The notes: a model not told the origin generated them from the sequence alone. A stretch of 41,404 nt of DNA from Bacteroidales bacterium KA00251 (GCA_001552775.1 KQ959276.1:1-41404); one strand, 5' to 3'; positions 23,799-32,735 are shown, numbered from the stretch's first letter. Made by a program: numbers and translations.

Positions 23799-26330
23799 AT
23801 GAAATTATCTGAACTGAAGACAGGAGAAATAGGTCTTATAAAAGAAGTAAAAGGAGAGGGATCTTTTCGCAAAAGAATCCTAGAAATGGGCTTCGTGGCA
23901 GGGAAGGAAGTGAAGGTAATACTTAATGCTCCACTCAACGATCCCGTTTACTATCGTCTCATGGGTTACAACGTCTCTCTGAGACGCAAAGATGCTGAGT
24001 TGGTAGATGTAGTGAAAATTACCCCTGAAGAAAGTATAGACTTCTCCCCCAACGTCTCCTTGGAGGAAAATGATACACCCTCAACGATAAGTTTCTCCAA
24101 TTTGAAGAAAGAAGAAGTCGAGCGGCATAGTATCCTCTCCCGAAAAGAACGCAAAAAGATTAGAGTTGCACTCGTTGGCAATCCGAATAGCGGAAAGACT
24201 TCTATCTTCAATATAGCTAGTGGCAAAAGCGAAAAAGTCGGCAACTATAGTGGTGTAACAGTAGAAGCTCACACGGCACACTTTGATTTTGGAGACTATT
24301 ACATCGAGATTGTTGACCTTCCAGGTAGCTATTCTTTGTCTCCTTATAGCCCAGAAGAGCTTTTTATTCGCGACTATCTTTCGTCTCCTTCCACTCGGCC
24401 AGATGTAGTAATTGATGTCGTAGATACTACCAACATTGAGCGTAGTCTATATCTTACAGTACAGTTGAAAGAATTGGGGCTTCCTCTTGTGGTGGCTCTT
24501 AACATGTACGATGAGTTTTGCAAAAGCAAGGCTAAACTGCAAATCTCTAAGCTCTCCGATCTCTTTGATACGCCACTAGTTCCTACCATTGGTCGCAATG
24601 CATACGGAGTAGACGAGCTCTTATCTCGGGTTGTAAGTCTATACGAAAAACAGAAGAATCCTCATTTTGAATATCGCGATATCTGTATCTCTTACGGCTC
24701 TCTACTAGAGCCAAGAGTGCAACGCCTAACTGATGAAATCGCTACCACTCTAGGAGCCGTTACCAACCTGCCTCCACGTTACCTTGCTGTCCGCCTTCTC
24801 GAAGAGGATAAAGAGGTGCATCGCTACATATCCTCTCTTCCCAATGGAGATACAATCCTTTCTTTTACAAAGGGGCTCCTAGAGGAAGCACAAAACTTAC
24901 TAGGTCATCAAAAGGTTGAAACGCTGATTACAGACCAACGCTATGGTTTTATTGCTGGAGCTCTTCGTGAAACTCTTCAAGTGCATCGCACCACTCAAAA
25001 GACCTTAACGGACAAAATCGACCATATTCTTCTTCATAGGGTATGGGGCTTCCCTATTTTCATCCTCTTTCTTCTCTTGATGTTTCAGTGCACCTTTACT
25101 CTTGGTGCATTTCCTCAAGCATGGATTGAGAGTTTAGTTGCGTGGATTGGTGGTGGACTAGCTAGCGTCATGCCCAAGGGCCCCTTTACCGATCTTTTAG
25201 TAGATGGTATTATTGGTGGAGTAGGAGGAGTCATCGTCTTTCTCCCTCAGATTATTATTCTTTACTTCTTCATATCCTTGATGGAAGATACGGGCTATAT
25301 GGCTCGAGCTACCTTCCTTATGGATAGGCTAATGCATGGGATGGGGCTACATGGAAAGAGTTTTATACCATTGATCATGGGGTTTGGATGTAATGTGCCA
25401 GCTATTATGGCTACCCGTACCATAGAAAGCAAGCAAAGTAGACTTATTACGATTCTCGTAAACCCATTAATGAGCTGCAGTGCTCGCCTTCCTGTGTACA
25501 TTTTACTGGCAGGAGCTTTCTTCCCTCACCGAGCTGGGTTGGTACTATTTTCACTCTATGCACTAGGGATTCTACTGGCAATAGCGATGGCTTGGATCTT
25601 TCGGAAAGCCATGTTTAAGAAAGAGGATCTTCCTTTTGTTATGGAGCTTCCACCCTATCGACTCCCGACTAAAAAAGCGGTAGCTATTCATATGTGGGAT
25701 AGGAGCAAAATGTATCTTACCAAGATGGGAACCGTGATACTTGCCGCTTCTATCGTAATTTGGCTTTTGGGCTACTTCCCAAGAAAAAGCATCGTGGCAG
25801 AGAAGGAGTACCAAATCGCTCAAGTGGAAAAGCAAATCTCCTTAGATGAAACGGCAAAGAGTGAGCAAATTGCTGCTCTAGAATCTCATTATGCACAAAA
25901 GCAACAAGAGCAATCTTACCTAGGAAAAATAGGGAAAGGACTACAGCCCGTGCTTTCTCCACTAGGATTTGATTGGAAAATGAGTATTGCAATTGCCTCT
26001 GGACTCCCCGCAAAAGAGGTTGTGGTAAGTACACTAGGTGTAATTTACACAGGCAATGGAGATGATAGCGATGCCGCTACCACTATGATTTCCGAGAAGT
26101 TGCAGCAAGATGTAGATGCCCATGGCAACAAAGTATTTACACCACTTGTGGCTCTCACCTTTATGATCTTTGTGCTGATCTACTTCCCCTGTATTGCTAC
26201 TGTAACTGCTATCGGCAGAGAGGCTGGGAGTTGGAAGTGGACCCTCTTTGTAATCGCGTACACCTGCGTACTAGCATGGATCGTCTCCTTTATCGTTTAT
26301 CAAGGAGGTTTATTGCTAGGATTTAGTTAA
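23799..26330 (+). CDS. feoB: FeoA-FeoB fusion, ferrous iron transporter
   Basis: Ferrous iron uptake protein of the inner membrane. The 843 residues contain a FeoA SH3-like domain first (about 1-75, MKLSELKTGEIGLIKEVKG), a linker, and a GTPase domain with G1 GNPNSGKT (127-134), a switch-I Thr in SGVTVE, G3 DLPG (173-176) and G4 NMYD (235-238), then a helical regulatory domain and the membrane part (from about 410). The membrane part shows the conserved gate motifs MEDTGYMARATFLMDRLMHGMGLHGKSFIPLIMGFGCNVPAIMATRTIES and PLMSCSARLPVY. FeoA-FeoB fusion is common in Bacteroidota. It is followed by a small Cys-rich protein gene. The start is fixed by the conserved FeoA N-terminus. Confidence 0.97.
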   Translation: MKLSELKTGEIGLIKEVKGEGSFRKRILEMGFVAGKEVKVILNAPLNDPVYYRLMGYNVSLRRKDAELVDVVKITPEESIDFSPNVSLEENDTPSTISFSNLKKEEVERHSILSRKERKKIRVALVGNPNSGKTSIFNIASGKSEKVGNYSGVTVEAHTAHFDFGDYYIEIVDLPGSYSLSPYSPEELFIRDYLSSPSTRPDVVIDVVDTTNIERSLYLTVQLKELGLPLVVALNMYDEFCKSKAKLQISKLSDLFDTPLVPTIGRNAYGVDELLSRVVSLYEKQKNPHFEYRDICISYGSLLEPRVQRLTDEIATTLGAVTNLPPRYLAVRLLEEDKEVHRYISSLPNGDTILSFTKGLLEEAQNLLGHQKVETLITDQRYGFIAGALRETLQVHRTTQKTLTDKIDHILLHRVWGFPIFILFLLLMFQCTFTLGAFPQAWIESLVAWIGGGLASVMPKGPFTDLLVDGIIGGVGGVIVFLPQIIILYFFISLMEDTGYMARATFLMDRLMHGMGLHGKSFIPLIMGFGCNVPAIMATRTIESKQSRLITILVNPLMSCSARLPVYILLAGAFFPHRAGLVLFSLYALGILLAIAMAWIFRKAMFKKEDLPFVMELPPYRLPTKKAVAIHMWDRSKMYLTKMGTVILAASIVIWLLGYFPRKSIVAEKEYQIAQVEKQISLDETAKSEQIAALESHYAQKQQEQSYLGKIGKGLQPVLSPLGFDWKMSIAIASGLPAKEVVVSTLGVIYTGNGDDSDAATTMISEKLQQDVDAHGNKVFTPLVALTFMIFVLIYFPCIATVTAIGREAGSWKWTLFVIAYTCVLAWIVSFIVYQGGLLLGFS

Positions 26331-26353
26331 AAGTCATCAGAAAAGTGTAAATC

Positions 26354-26542
26354 ATGGATTGGCAATTAATATTGGTCTATTTCATTGCAGCAGTTACCCT
26401 ACTCTTCATCCTTCGCTGGATAGTGCACATTATCTCCCAATCAAAGGGGCGAAAAAAAGGGGGGTGTATGGGATGTAGTGGCTGTGGTTGCAATTCATTA
26501 AAAGAGACACACAGAGTGAATAACTCTTGCAATAAGGGCTGA
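26354..26542 (+). CDS. FeoB-associated Cys-rich membrane protein
   Basis: A 62-residue protein, 23 bases after feoAB. It has one N-terminal membrane segment (ILVYFIAAVTLLFILRWIVHII, about 5-26), a basic stretch (KGRKKGG) and a Cys cluster CMGCSGCGCN (about 37-46) plus a late Cys. Size, topology, cysteines and position match the small Cys-rich membrane proteins often encoded beside feoB; they are thought to assist iron transport or sense iron or redox state, but the mechanism is not established. The terminator after it closes the operon. Confidence 0.85.
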   Translation: MDWQLILVYFIAAVTLLFILRWIVHIISQSKGRKKGGCMGCSGCGCNSLKETHRVNNSCNKG

Positions 26543-26579
26543 TGGCTTTTGCCCCTCTTCTTAAAGTTGTTCTATACAG

Positions 26580-26615
26580 AAAAAGAGTCTTATCAAGATA
26601 AGGCTCTTTTTTATA
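26580..26615 (+). terminator. Rho-independent terminator of the feo operon
   Basis: A 14-bp stem (26580-26593 with 26598-26611, including one G-T pair) and a CAAG loop, with a T run on the 3' side of the plus strand. It lies 38 bases past the small Cys-rich gene. Confidence 0.85.
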
Positions 26616-26751
26616 GGTTTACCATTTACTCCCCCTTATTTTATCACCTTTACTGTCCTTCTATTTGCACAAGAAATGCTTATCCTGCTTAATTGGAGAA
26701 AATACCGCTCTTCTAGCTAGTCTAATTGCAGTGAAAGAAGCATTCGCCTCC

Positions 26752-26805
26752 CCTCTAAAATGAGTGCTACTAAGCAGAGAAGATCATTGTGCACTCTTTT
26801 AGAGG
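26752..26805. repeat. Long inverted repeat in the feo/tRNA intergenic region
   Basis: The left arm (26752-26767, CCTCTAAAATGAGTGC) pairs with the right arm (26791-26805, GCACTCTTTTAGAGG) over 15 bp with one bulged T and a 23-base loop. There is no T run on either side close enough to make it a standard terminator. The surrounding 26616-26816 has no gene I can support. Confidence 0.6.
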
Positions 26806-26816
26806 TAGGATTGTTC

Positions 26817-26858
26817 AAAAAAAATGAGTCCCCACAACCACCCAGGCTGCAGAGACTC
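26817..26858 (-). terminator. Probable terminator of the tRNA-Leu(GAG) transcript
   Basis: GAGTC (26826-26830) pairs with GACTC (26854-26858), with an inner stem CAGCC/GGTTG on the minus strand, followed on that strand by a run of eight T. It lies 33 bases downstream of tRNA-Leu(GAG). Confidence 0.65.
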
Positions 26859-26891
26859 CAAACAAAACACTGTTAGAAATTATGAAACACG

Positions 26892-26976
26892 TACGTGAGA
26901 TGAGATTTGAACTCATACACCGTAAACCGGCACTACCCCCTCAAAGTAGCGTGTCTACCAATTCCACCACTCACGC
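26892..26976 (-). tRNA. tRNA-Leu(GAG)
   Basis: An 85-base class II tRNA on the minus strand. The acceptor stem is GCGTGAG with CTCACGT, ending in a terminal G-T pair, and the discriminator is A. The anticodon arm CTACT-TTGAGGG-GGTAG gives GAG. The long variable arm and a T arm with TTCAAAT fit leucine tRNA. CCA is not encoded. It is 89 bases downstream of tRNA-Leu(CAG), with which it may share a transcript. Confidence 0.93.
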
Positions 26977-27065
26977 ATATTAGAGTTTCTCATCTACCTC
27001 CATCGACTTTCTCACTTGCAACGACCTAGAAGTATCTAGATTCACCGCAACTGTGTAGCAACTAG

Positions 27066-27147
27066 TGCCCAAGACAGGACTCGAACCTGCACGTCGCAAA
27101 ACACTCGCACCTGAAACGAGCGCGTCTACCAATTCCGCCACTTGGGC
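27066..27147 (-). tRNA. tRNA-Leu(CAG)
   Basis: An 82-base class II tRNA with a perfect 7-bp acceptor stem (GCCCAAG/CTTGGGC) and discriminator A. The anticodon arm CTCGT-TTCAGGT-GCGAG gives CAG. The variable arm is long and the T loop is TTCGAGT. CCA is not encoded. I see no TAnnTTTG promoter directly upstream, so it may depend on the tRNA-Asp promoter. Confidence 0.94.
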
Positions 27148-27314
27148 TCTTGTTCTGTCTCATCCTCAAGAAGCACGCTCCTCATGCCACTATTTACTCG
27201 TTAGCATTACAAGGACTATACTCCTTTGGGTAAATGATTACTCACACAATATATAGACTCATCATTGAGTGTGAAAATCTGAATCTCCTATCCAGACGAC
27301 TCACCTCAAGTCAA

Positions 27315-27349
27315 ATATAAAAGGGAGGCATCTTTTATTTAGTCTCCCT
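27315..27349 (-). terminator. Possible terminator or processing hairpin after tRNA-Asp
   Basis: AGGGAG (27322-27327) pairs with CTCCCT (27344-27349) across a 16-base loop, followed on the minus strand by TTTTATATTTG. It sits 10 bases downstream of tRNA-Asp. Termination here would leave the two leucine tRNAs needing their own promoter, which is not visible, so partial readthrough is possible. The rest of 27148-27314 shows no gene. Confidence 0.5.
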
Positions 27350-27358
27350 AATTATAAG

Positions 27359-27432
27359 CGGTGCGGACGGGACTCGAACCCGCGACCCCCTGCGTGACAG
27401 GCAGGTATTCTAACCAACTGAACTACCGCACC
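27359..27432 (-). tRNA. tRNA-Asp(GTC)
   Basis: A 74-base tRNA with acceptor stem GGTGCGG/CCGCACC and discriminator G, the expected identity base for aspartate. The anticodon arm CCTGC-CTGTCAC-GCAGG gives GTC. T stem and loop are perfect (GCGGG-TTCGAGT-CCCGT, one G-T pair). CCA is not encoded. A full -33/-7 promoter lies upstream. Confidence 0.96.
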
Positions 27433-27518
27433 AATTGCTTTTTGCATCACCACTCTGAACACGCTCTTTCAAGTGGCAGAGCCTCATTCTCTGAAGACCC
27501 CCTTTCTGAATGCGTTTA

Positions 27519-27549
27519 CAAAGGTAACACATTATTTCGAATCTGCAAA
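27519..27549 (-). promoter_or_regulatory. Promoter of tRNA-Asp (complete Bacteroidota type)
   Basis: On the minus strand, TTTG (27546-27549) and TACCTTTG (27519-27526) are separated by exactly 19 bases, matching the TTTG-N19-21-TAnnTTTG consensus at both elements. The 3' end of the -7 element is about 86 bases from the mature 5' end of tRNA-Asp. Confidence 0.8.
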
Positions 27550-27637
27550 CTTTTCTTGCATCTTTCTTATAATTTATTTTCATCGTATTGCATAACTAAT
27601 TGATAATAAGCAAACAAAAAGACTGTTTTAAATAGAC

Positions 27638-27686
27638 GAAAATGGAAAGAAAAAGAGCCCCTATCCTTGCTCTTACCTCCATTTTC
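27638..27686. repeat. Inverted repeat in the tRNA-Asp/rluB gap
   Basis: GAAAATGGA (27638-27646) is complementary to TCCATTTTC (27678-27686), and inside it AGAGC (27654-27658) to GCTCT (27669-27673). Unexplained. The stretch 27550-27960 contains no gene I can support. Confidence 0.45.
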
Positions 27687-27992
27687 CTTGCATTACACAC
27701 TTTCATTGAATTCTCGGGAGCTTTTTCTGAAAAACATCAAGACCTTTTACATATTATCATAGGTACATTTAGAGAAACCCTCTAAATCCCCTAGAAGCTC
27801 TCCATAAAATAAGACCCTAGATTATGATTAAACCTTTTCACGAATAGCATTGAGCTTGCTCTTCAACGATTCTACTATAAAAGTGGAATCGTTTTGTAAA
27901 CTTTAGATTCAAAAAGAAGCTCTTTTCTACAACAAGGATTCTACAAGGCCAAAGAGAATATGATTTTAGCGACCTATCTCTTTTTTTTTACT

Positions 27993-28277
27993 TACTTTTG
28001 TGGTGTAGTTAAGAAGAGTTCCGAAGCTTCTTTGAGAAACGAAGCTTATTGTTACGGAAAAGATCCTAAGGAAATTGCAACAAAAGCTCACAAAGTGAAT
28101 ATAATCGATAGTTCGACATCACAAATTAGTTTGACAAAAAAACAAGTCGCCTTAAACGAAATGATCCTTTGTGTACAAAACAATAGTTTAAGAGGCAACC
28201 CAAATATCATATAGCTGCAAACGACTCTTCTTATACACACGACAAAAGAAGTGAAGAAACATTTGAAAAGCAGGAAC
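27993..28277 (+). promoter_or_regulatory. Possible promoter and structured leader of the rluB-type gene
   Basis: TACTTTTG (27993-28000) matches TAnnTTTG and would start a leader of about 270 bases. The leader contains a nested hairpin: AAGCTTC (28024-28030) with GAAGCTT (28041-28047), enclosed by TTCCG (28019-28023) with CGGAA (28055-28059). An 84-codon frame at 27960-28214 overlaps, but it begins upstream of the predicted transcription start and resembles nothing I know, so I do not call it a gene. Confidence 0.35.
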
Positions 28278-29732
28278 ATGCAAGAACCCGAAAACCCTCG
28301 CAAAAGAAGTCGTATCCGCACAAAGGTACAGAATACTTCGTCCCGACACGCCTTCTCTCTTAGCAATGGAAAGGGTGGAGAGTCAATTGTAAGAGTTGAT
28401 GTCGCTGAAAGCGACAAAAACGACAAGAGTACCTCTTCCAGCGAATTATCCCATTTTGAACAGTTTGTGAGAGACCATGAAAATAGGTTGTCTCAAAACG
28501 TTGCAAGCCCTAGTCCTCATAGAGAAAAGACTGCTCAAGAGGTAAAAATGACTAAGACACCAGAACAAGAAAGCTACAAGAGACCTCCCCTATTGGAGGA
28601 GAGAAGTACTTCGCAAAAAGACTTTTCTTCCCCACGAGACTTAGATCCCTCAAGAGAAGAGGAAAAATCTGGGTACAGCAAATCTTCCCAAAGTTTTCGC
28701 ACGCCACGTTATAGAAGAAGTCCTGCAATGGCTCCTCGCTTTGCTACATCAGGAAATGCTAACAACGACTTCCCTGAAGAGGGAAAAGGTCGCTATGAAA
28801 TCCCAGAAGTACAAGCAATTACTGCAAGAGATTTTCAAGATACCCCTTCCTATAACAATAAAAGGAAAAACGATAAATACAGCATCTCGTCCCGCCGTGG
28901 CAACTATCGTAACTTTAAGGAAAAGGGAAAAAGACGTAGTGGCTCCCAACCTTTTGAGATTCAGCCTGCAGCCAATTTTGTACCTTCATATCCTGAAGAA
29001 AAAATCAATAGTACAGAGCCCATTCGACTCAATAAATACCTCGCTAACTCGGGGCTATGCTCTAGAAGGAATGCGGACCTTCTTATAGCAGAGGGCAAAA
29101 TAAAGGTCAATGGTGAAGTAGTCACCACCATGGGTGTGGAGATAACTCGCCAAGACATTGTGGAGTACAATGGCAAAAGAGTAGAAATAGAGCCTCGTAT
29201 CTATGTGCTACTCAATAAACCAAAAAACTGCATGACCACTAGCGACGACCCTGAAGGACGAATGACTGTGCTAGATCTTGTTAAAAATGCCTGCAGTGAA
29301 AGAATATATCCTGTAGGACGACTTGACAGAAACACAACTGGGGTACTCCTACTTACCAACGACGGAGATATGATGGCAAAACTGCTTCATCCCTCTTTCC
29401 GTAAAAAGAAAATCTATCAGGTTACTCTTGATAGACCTGTAGAGGTGGAGCACATGCAGCAAATTGCCCAGGGAATAGAGCTACCCGATGGGGAAATCCA
29501 TGCAGATGCAATAAGCTACGTTGATGAAACAGATTTTTCTATTGTTGGCATTGAGCTTCATAGTGGTAGGAATCGTATCGTAAGAAGAATCTTTGAGCAC
29601 TTCGGATACAAGATCTATAAGCTAGACAGAGTATACTTTGCTGGACTGACCAAGAGAAACTTACCACGAGGACGCTGGAGATATCTCACAGAGGAAGAGG
29701 TAAGTCGACTACGAATGGGCAACTACGAATAA
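28278..29732 (+). CDS. rluB: RluB/RsuA-family rRNA pseudouridine synthase with long disordered N-terminus
   Basis: Converts a uridine in rRNA to pseudouridine; RluB acts on 23S helix 89 in E. coli. From about residue 247 there is an S4 RNA-binding domain (RLNKYLANSGLCSRRNADLLIAEGKIKVNGEVV), then the catalytic domain with GRLDRNTTGVLLLTNDGD, catalytic Asp350, and the C-terminal RIVRRIFEHFGYKI. Residues 1-245 are highly charged and rich in Ser, Arg, Lys, Pro and Glu, with no visible domain, likely disordered and RNA-binding. I start at ATG 28278 (MQEPENPRKRSR); an in-frame GTG at 28251 would add nine residues. RluB is preferred over RluE/RsuA on S4 and motif grounds, but the target is not proven. 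asnS follows after 75 bases. Confidence 0.88.
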   Translation: MQEPENPRKRSRIRTKVQNTSSRHAFSLSNGKGGESIVRVDVAESDKNDKSTSSSELSHFEQFVRDHENRLSQNVASPSPHREKTAQEVKMTKTPEQESYKRPPLLEERSTSQKDFSSPRDLDPSREEEKSGYSKSSQSFRTPRYRRSPAMAPRFATSGNANNDFPEEGKGRYEIPEVQAITARDFQDTPSYNNKRKNDKYSISSRRGNYRNFKEKGKRRSGSQPFEIQPAANFVPSYPEEKINSTEPIRLNKYLANSGLCSRRNADLLIAEGKIKVNGEVVTTMGVEITRQDIVEYNGKRVEIEPRIYVLLNKPKNCMTTSDDPEGRMTVLDLVKNACSERIYPVGRLDRNTTGVLLLTNDGDMMAKLLHPSFRKKKIYQVTLDRPVEVEHMQQIAQGIELPDGEIHADAISYVDETDFSIVGIELHSGRNRIVRRIFEHFGYKIYKLDRVYFAGLTKRNLPRGRWRYLTEEEVSRLRMGNYE

Positions 29733-29807
29733 CACAATATGAAAGTGCACTCTAAGACTTTATAATCTCTCTACAAGCTAATAAAAAAACAACTATCCCT
29801 TAATATT

Positions 29808-31208
29808 ATGGTAAGAACACTAATCAAAGAACTCTTTTCATCAACACCCTCACTCAATGAAAAGATTCTCGTGAAAGGATGGGTAAGAACACGAAGAGGC
29901 AACAAGAACGTCTCTTTTATTGCCCTCAACGATGGGAGTACCATCCGCAACTTACAGATTGTAATCACACAAGATAAATTTTCTGCCGAGCTTATCAGTT
30001 CTATTACCACTGGCAGCTCTATCGGTGTAATAGGCACTTTAGTTGCTTCGCAAGGAGCTGGTCAAACAATAGAATTACAAGCCGAAGAGGTAACGGTATA
30101 TGGCACTTGCGATCCTAATCAATACCCTCTTCAGAAAAAAGGACACTCGCTTGAATTCCTTAGAGAAAAAGCCTATTTACGGCCTCGTACAAATACCTTT
30201 GGAGCTGTATTGAGAATCCGTCACAACATGGCGATTGCAATCCACAGCTTCTTCCATAAAAAAGGTTTTTACTATGTGCACACACCCATTATCACCTCTA
30301 GTGATGCTGAGGGTGCAGGGCAAATGTTTCGAGTAACAACCCTTGATATGGAAAAAGTACCCCTTACCAAAGAGGGAAAAGTGGACTACAAGAAAGACTT
30401 CTTTGGCAAGTCTACTTCGCTTACGGTATCTGGTCAACTTGAAGGGGAGCTTTGTGCCCTTGCTCTAGGAGGAGTATACACTTTCGGTCCCACTTTCCGT
30501 GCAGAAAACTCCAATACGCCACGTCACTTGGCAGAGTTTTGGATGATTGAGCCAGAAGTTGCCTTCAACGACAATCACGACAATATGGATCTCGCTGAAG
30601 CCTTCACCAAGCATTGCGTACAATGGGCTCTTGATCATTGTATGGACGATCTTACTTTCCTTGCCGAGCATTTTGACGACAAGCTGATCGAGCGCCTCCA
30701 CTTTGTTCTAGAAAAGCCTTTTGATAGAATCACCTACACGCAAGGAATAGAGATTCTCACTGAAGCTATAGAAAATGGGAAAACTTTTGAATTCCCCGTA
30801 TACTGGGGAGCCGATCTCTCTAGTGAGCACGAACGCTATCTCGTAGAGGAGTACTTCCACAATCCCGTAATCATGACAGACTACCCCAAGGAGATTAAAG
30901 CATTTTACATGAAGCTAAACGACGATGGAAAAACGGTACGAGGAATGGATGTACTCTTTCCTCAAATTGGTGAAATCATCGGGGGTAGCGAACGCGAAGA
31001 AGATTACGACAAGCTAAAGAAACATGCAGAAGAGATGGGGGTCCCCGAAAAGGATATTTGGTGGTACCTCGACACACGTCGATTCGGGTCTGTACCTCAT
31101 GCAGGATTTGGATTAGGCTTTGAGCGTCTGCTCCTCTTTGTTACGGGTATGACCAACATTAGAGATGTGATCCCCTTCCCTCGCACTCCCAATAACGCCG
31201 AATACTAA
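29808..31208 (+). CDS. asnS: Asparagine--tRNA ligase
   Basis: Class IIb aminoacyl-tRNA synthetase, 466 residues, the normal length. The N-terminal OB-fold anticodon-binding domain ([34 protein letters not shown]) is followed by the catalytic core: [14 protein letters not shown] (motif 1 region), [21 protein letters not shown] (motif 2) and [15 protein letters not shown] (motif 3). The [18 protein letters not shown] segment separates AsnRS from AspRS. A strong terminator follows immediately. It is probably transcribed with the pseudouridine synthase gene. Confidence 0.97.
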   Translation: MVRTLIKELFSSTPSLNEKILVKGWVRTRRGNKNVSFIALNDGSTIRNLQIVITQDKFSAELISSITTGSSIGVIGTLVASQGAGQTIELQAEEVTVYGTCDPNQYPLQKKGHSLEFLREKAYLRPRTNTFGAVLRIRHNMAIAIHSFFHKKGFYYVHTPIITSSDAEGAGQMFRVTTLDMEKVPLTKEGKVDYKKDFFGKSTSLTVSGQLEGELCALALGGVYTFGPTFRAENSNTPRHLAEFWMIEPEVAFNDNHDNMDLAEAFTKHCVQWALDHCMDDLTFLAEHFDDKLIERLHFVLEKPFDRITYTQGIEILTEAIENGKTFEFPVYWGADLSSEHERYLVEEYFHNPVIMTDYPKEIKAFYMKLNDDGKTVRGMDVLFPQIGEIIGGSEREEDYDKLKKHAEEMGVPEKDIWWYLDTRRFGSVPHAGFGLGFERLLLFVTGMTNIRDVIPFPRTPNNAEY

Positions 31209-31228
31209 AATAGCTCCCCATAAAACAC

Positions 31229-31261
31229 AAAAAGGCACTCTTTCACAGAGTGCCTTTTTTT
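31229..31261 (+). terminator. Bidirectional terminator between asnS and the exported nuclease-like gene
   Basis: A 13-bp stem (31229-31241 with 31247-31259) and TTCAC loop with A run before and T run after, so it can end transcription from both convergent genes: 21 bases past the asnS stop and 27 bases past the minus-strand gene. Confidence 0.9.
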
Positions 31262-31287
31262 ATGCTAGCAGAGAGAGAAGGTTGCTA

Positions 31288-32331
31288 TTATTTAACCTCC
31301 CTTACAATATAGATATATACTGGTAAGTGGTCGCTATAGCCTGCTTCATCAAATACACCTCTTACAAGCGAGCGTCGGGGATATCCTTTGTATCGGCCAC
31401 TTTGCTGTACAAGATAATCTTTTCTGAAAATGAAACCTCGATTTCCCTCTTTATTGCAATATAGTTTAAAGGTAGAAAGATCCTCACCCAATAGCGATCC
31501 GCTTACTGCAATGATGTCGAATAAGTTCCATGTATCACGATAAGCAAGTGTACCCAAGCCTCGATTATACAAGCGAAGCATAGGGGTATACAGTTCGCTG
31601 TAGTCCACCTTGTCTGGATTATCTTTAATCTTAAGACCATTGCGTACAGAGGGACTAATAGGGTCGTCATTGAAGTCTCCCATCAAAATAGCCTTGCTAT
31701 TGGGATATGCTTGTAGCAAAGAGTCTGCCACACTTTTCATAATCTCTGCAGCTCTCAATCTTTTGGGAGCAGAAATCGCTTCACCACCAGCCCGGCTTGG
31801 CCAGTGAGCCACCAATATGTGGAAAGTCTCACCGGCAATAGTACCAGTGGTGTATAAAATATCACGCGTTTTCCAGTTGGGATTATCTTCAAAAACGACA
31901 GGACGCACACCACTACTCTGTAGTTTAAAAATAGCCGGATTGTATAGGAGTGCACAGTCAATACCGCGTTTATCGGGAGAGTCGTAATGGACAATACTAT
32001 ACTTGTGGGAAGCGATTGAAGGTTGCTTGATTAAGTCTTCCAAGACACCGCGATTTTCCACTTCTGCTAGTCCAATAAGAGCTGGTCCTGCTCCTGCAAT
32101 TTCACTAATTACATGAGCAATGTTCTGCAGTTTTTGTTGATACTTTTCAGGTACCCATTGATTTGAACCTTCGGGAGTAAAGTCGCGATCATTATTTTTC
32201 CCCTTTACAGTATCAAATAGGTTTTCAACATTGTAGAAAGCTATAGGTATCTTTACAAGCTTAGCCTTCTGAGCTACAAGCTGCGTGGCTACTAGAGCCA
32301 AAATAAGAAATAGGTAAACTGTTTTCTTCAT
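31288..32331 (-). CDS. Exported endonuclease/exonuclease/phosphatase-family protein
   Basis: A 347-residue EEP-superfamily protein with a cleavable signal peptide (MKKTVYLFLILALVATQLVAQ). Active-site motifs appear in order: FYNVENLFD (metal Asn and start), LAEVENR (metal Glu), LVAHWPS (catalytic His region), GDFNDDP (Asp/Asn pair) and SDHLPVYI (C-terminal Asp-His). It therefore probably hydrolyses phosphodiesters or phosphomonoesters in the periplasm or outside the cell; DNase activity for nutrient or phosphate capture is plausible but not proven. Single gene, with a TACCTTTG -7 element 23-30 bases upstream. Confidence 0.88.
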   Translation of the reverse strand: MKKTVYLFLILALVATQLVAQKAKLVKIPIAFYNVENLFDTVKGKNNDRDFTPEGSNQWVPEKYQQKLQNIAHVISEIAGAGPALIGLAEVENRGVLEDLIKQPSIASHKYSIVHYDSPDKRGIDCALLYNPAIFKLQSSGVRPVVFEDNPNWKTRDILYTTGTIAGETFHILVAHWPSRAGGEAISAPKRLRAAEIMKSVADSLLQAYPNSKAILMGDFNDDPISPSVRNGLKIKDNPDKVDYSELYTPMLRLYNRGLGTLAYRDTWNLFDIIAVSGSLLGEDLSTFKLYCNKEGNRGFIFRKDYLVQQSGRYKGYPRRSLVRGVFDEAGYSDHLPVYIYIVREVK

Positions 32332-32353
32332 GATTGATTACTTGTCTTCTATG

Positions 32354-32361
32354 CAAAGGTA
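32354..32361 (-). promoter_or_regulatory. Probable -7 element of the exported EEP-family gene
   Basis: The minus strand reads TACCTTTG, giving a leader of about 16 bases. A possible -33 TTTG lies only 15 bases further upstream (32377-32380), which is shorter than usual. The stretch 32381-32671 is A-rich with no gene visible. Confidence 0.5.
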
Positions 32362-32671
32362 GTAATATTTGTAGAGCAAAGTAGCGACTCTTTTTTTTGC
32401 AGAATCACACCTTCCCTTAGACACCGTATCCCCTCTAGAAGAGAAAAGAGACCTTCTTTAATCCCAATAGCATAGATAAAGTACACATCCAGAAAAGTAG
32501 AGCAACGCCATCCCACTCCACATGCGATTAGAGTGAAAAGCTCTACAATGCTTTTGAAGCGCACAACGAAAAAAATACAAGAAATAACTTGAATACTAAA
32601 GAGTTGAATATAAAATTAAGCTTCACAAATAAGCAAATAGCAAGAAGAAAAATCAAGAATGAAGCTAGAAA

Positions 32672-32703
32672 TTTGGCAGGCAGAGAATAATATCGTACCT
32701 TTG
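32672..32703 (+). promoter_or_regulatory. Promoter of the SRP RNA / tRNA-Thr transcript
   Basis: TTTG (32672-32675) and TACCTTTG (32696-32703) are separated by 20 bases, a complete match to the phylum consensus. Transcription should begin near 32709-32711, about 25 bases before the SRP RNA stem. Confidence 0.82.
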
Positions 32704-32735
32704 CAAGTGCAAACTCTTAGAGAAGAGTTCCGATA

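Noticed and set aside
27960-28214. 84-codon plus-strand frame before the rluB-type gene
   Set aside because: It starts upstream of the predicted transcription start, overlaps a -7 element and a hairpin, and resembles no known family.
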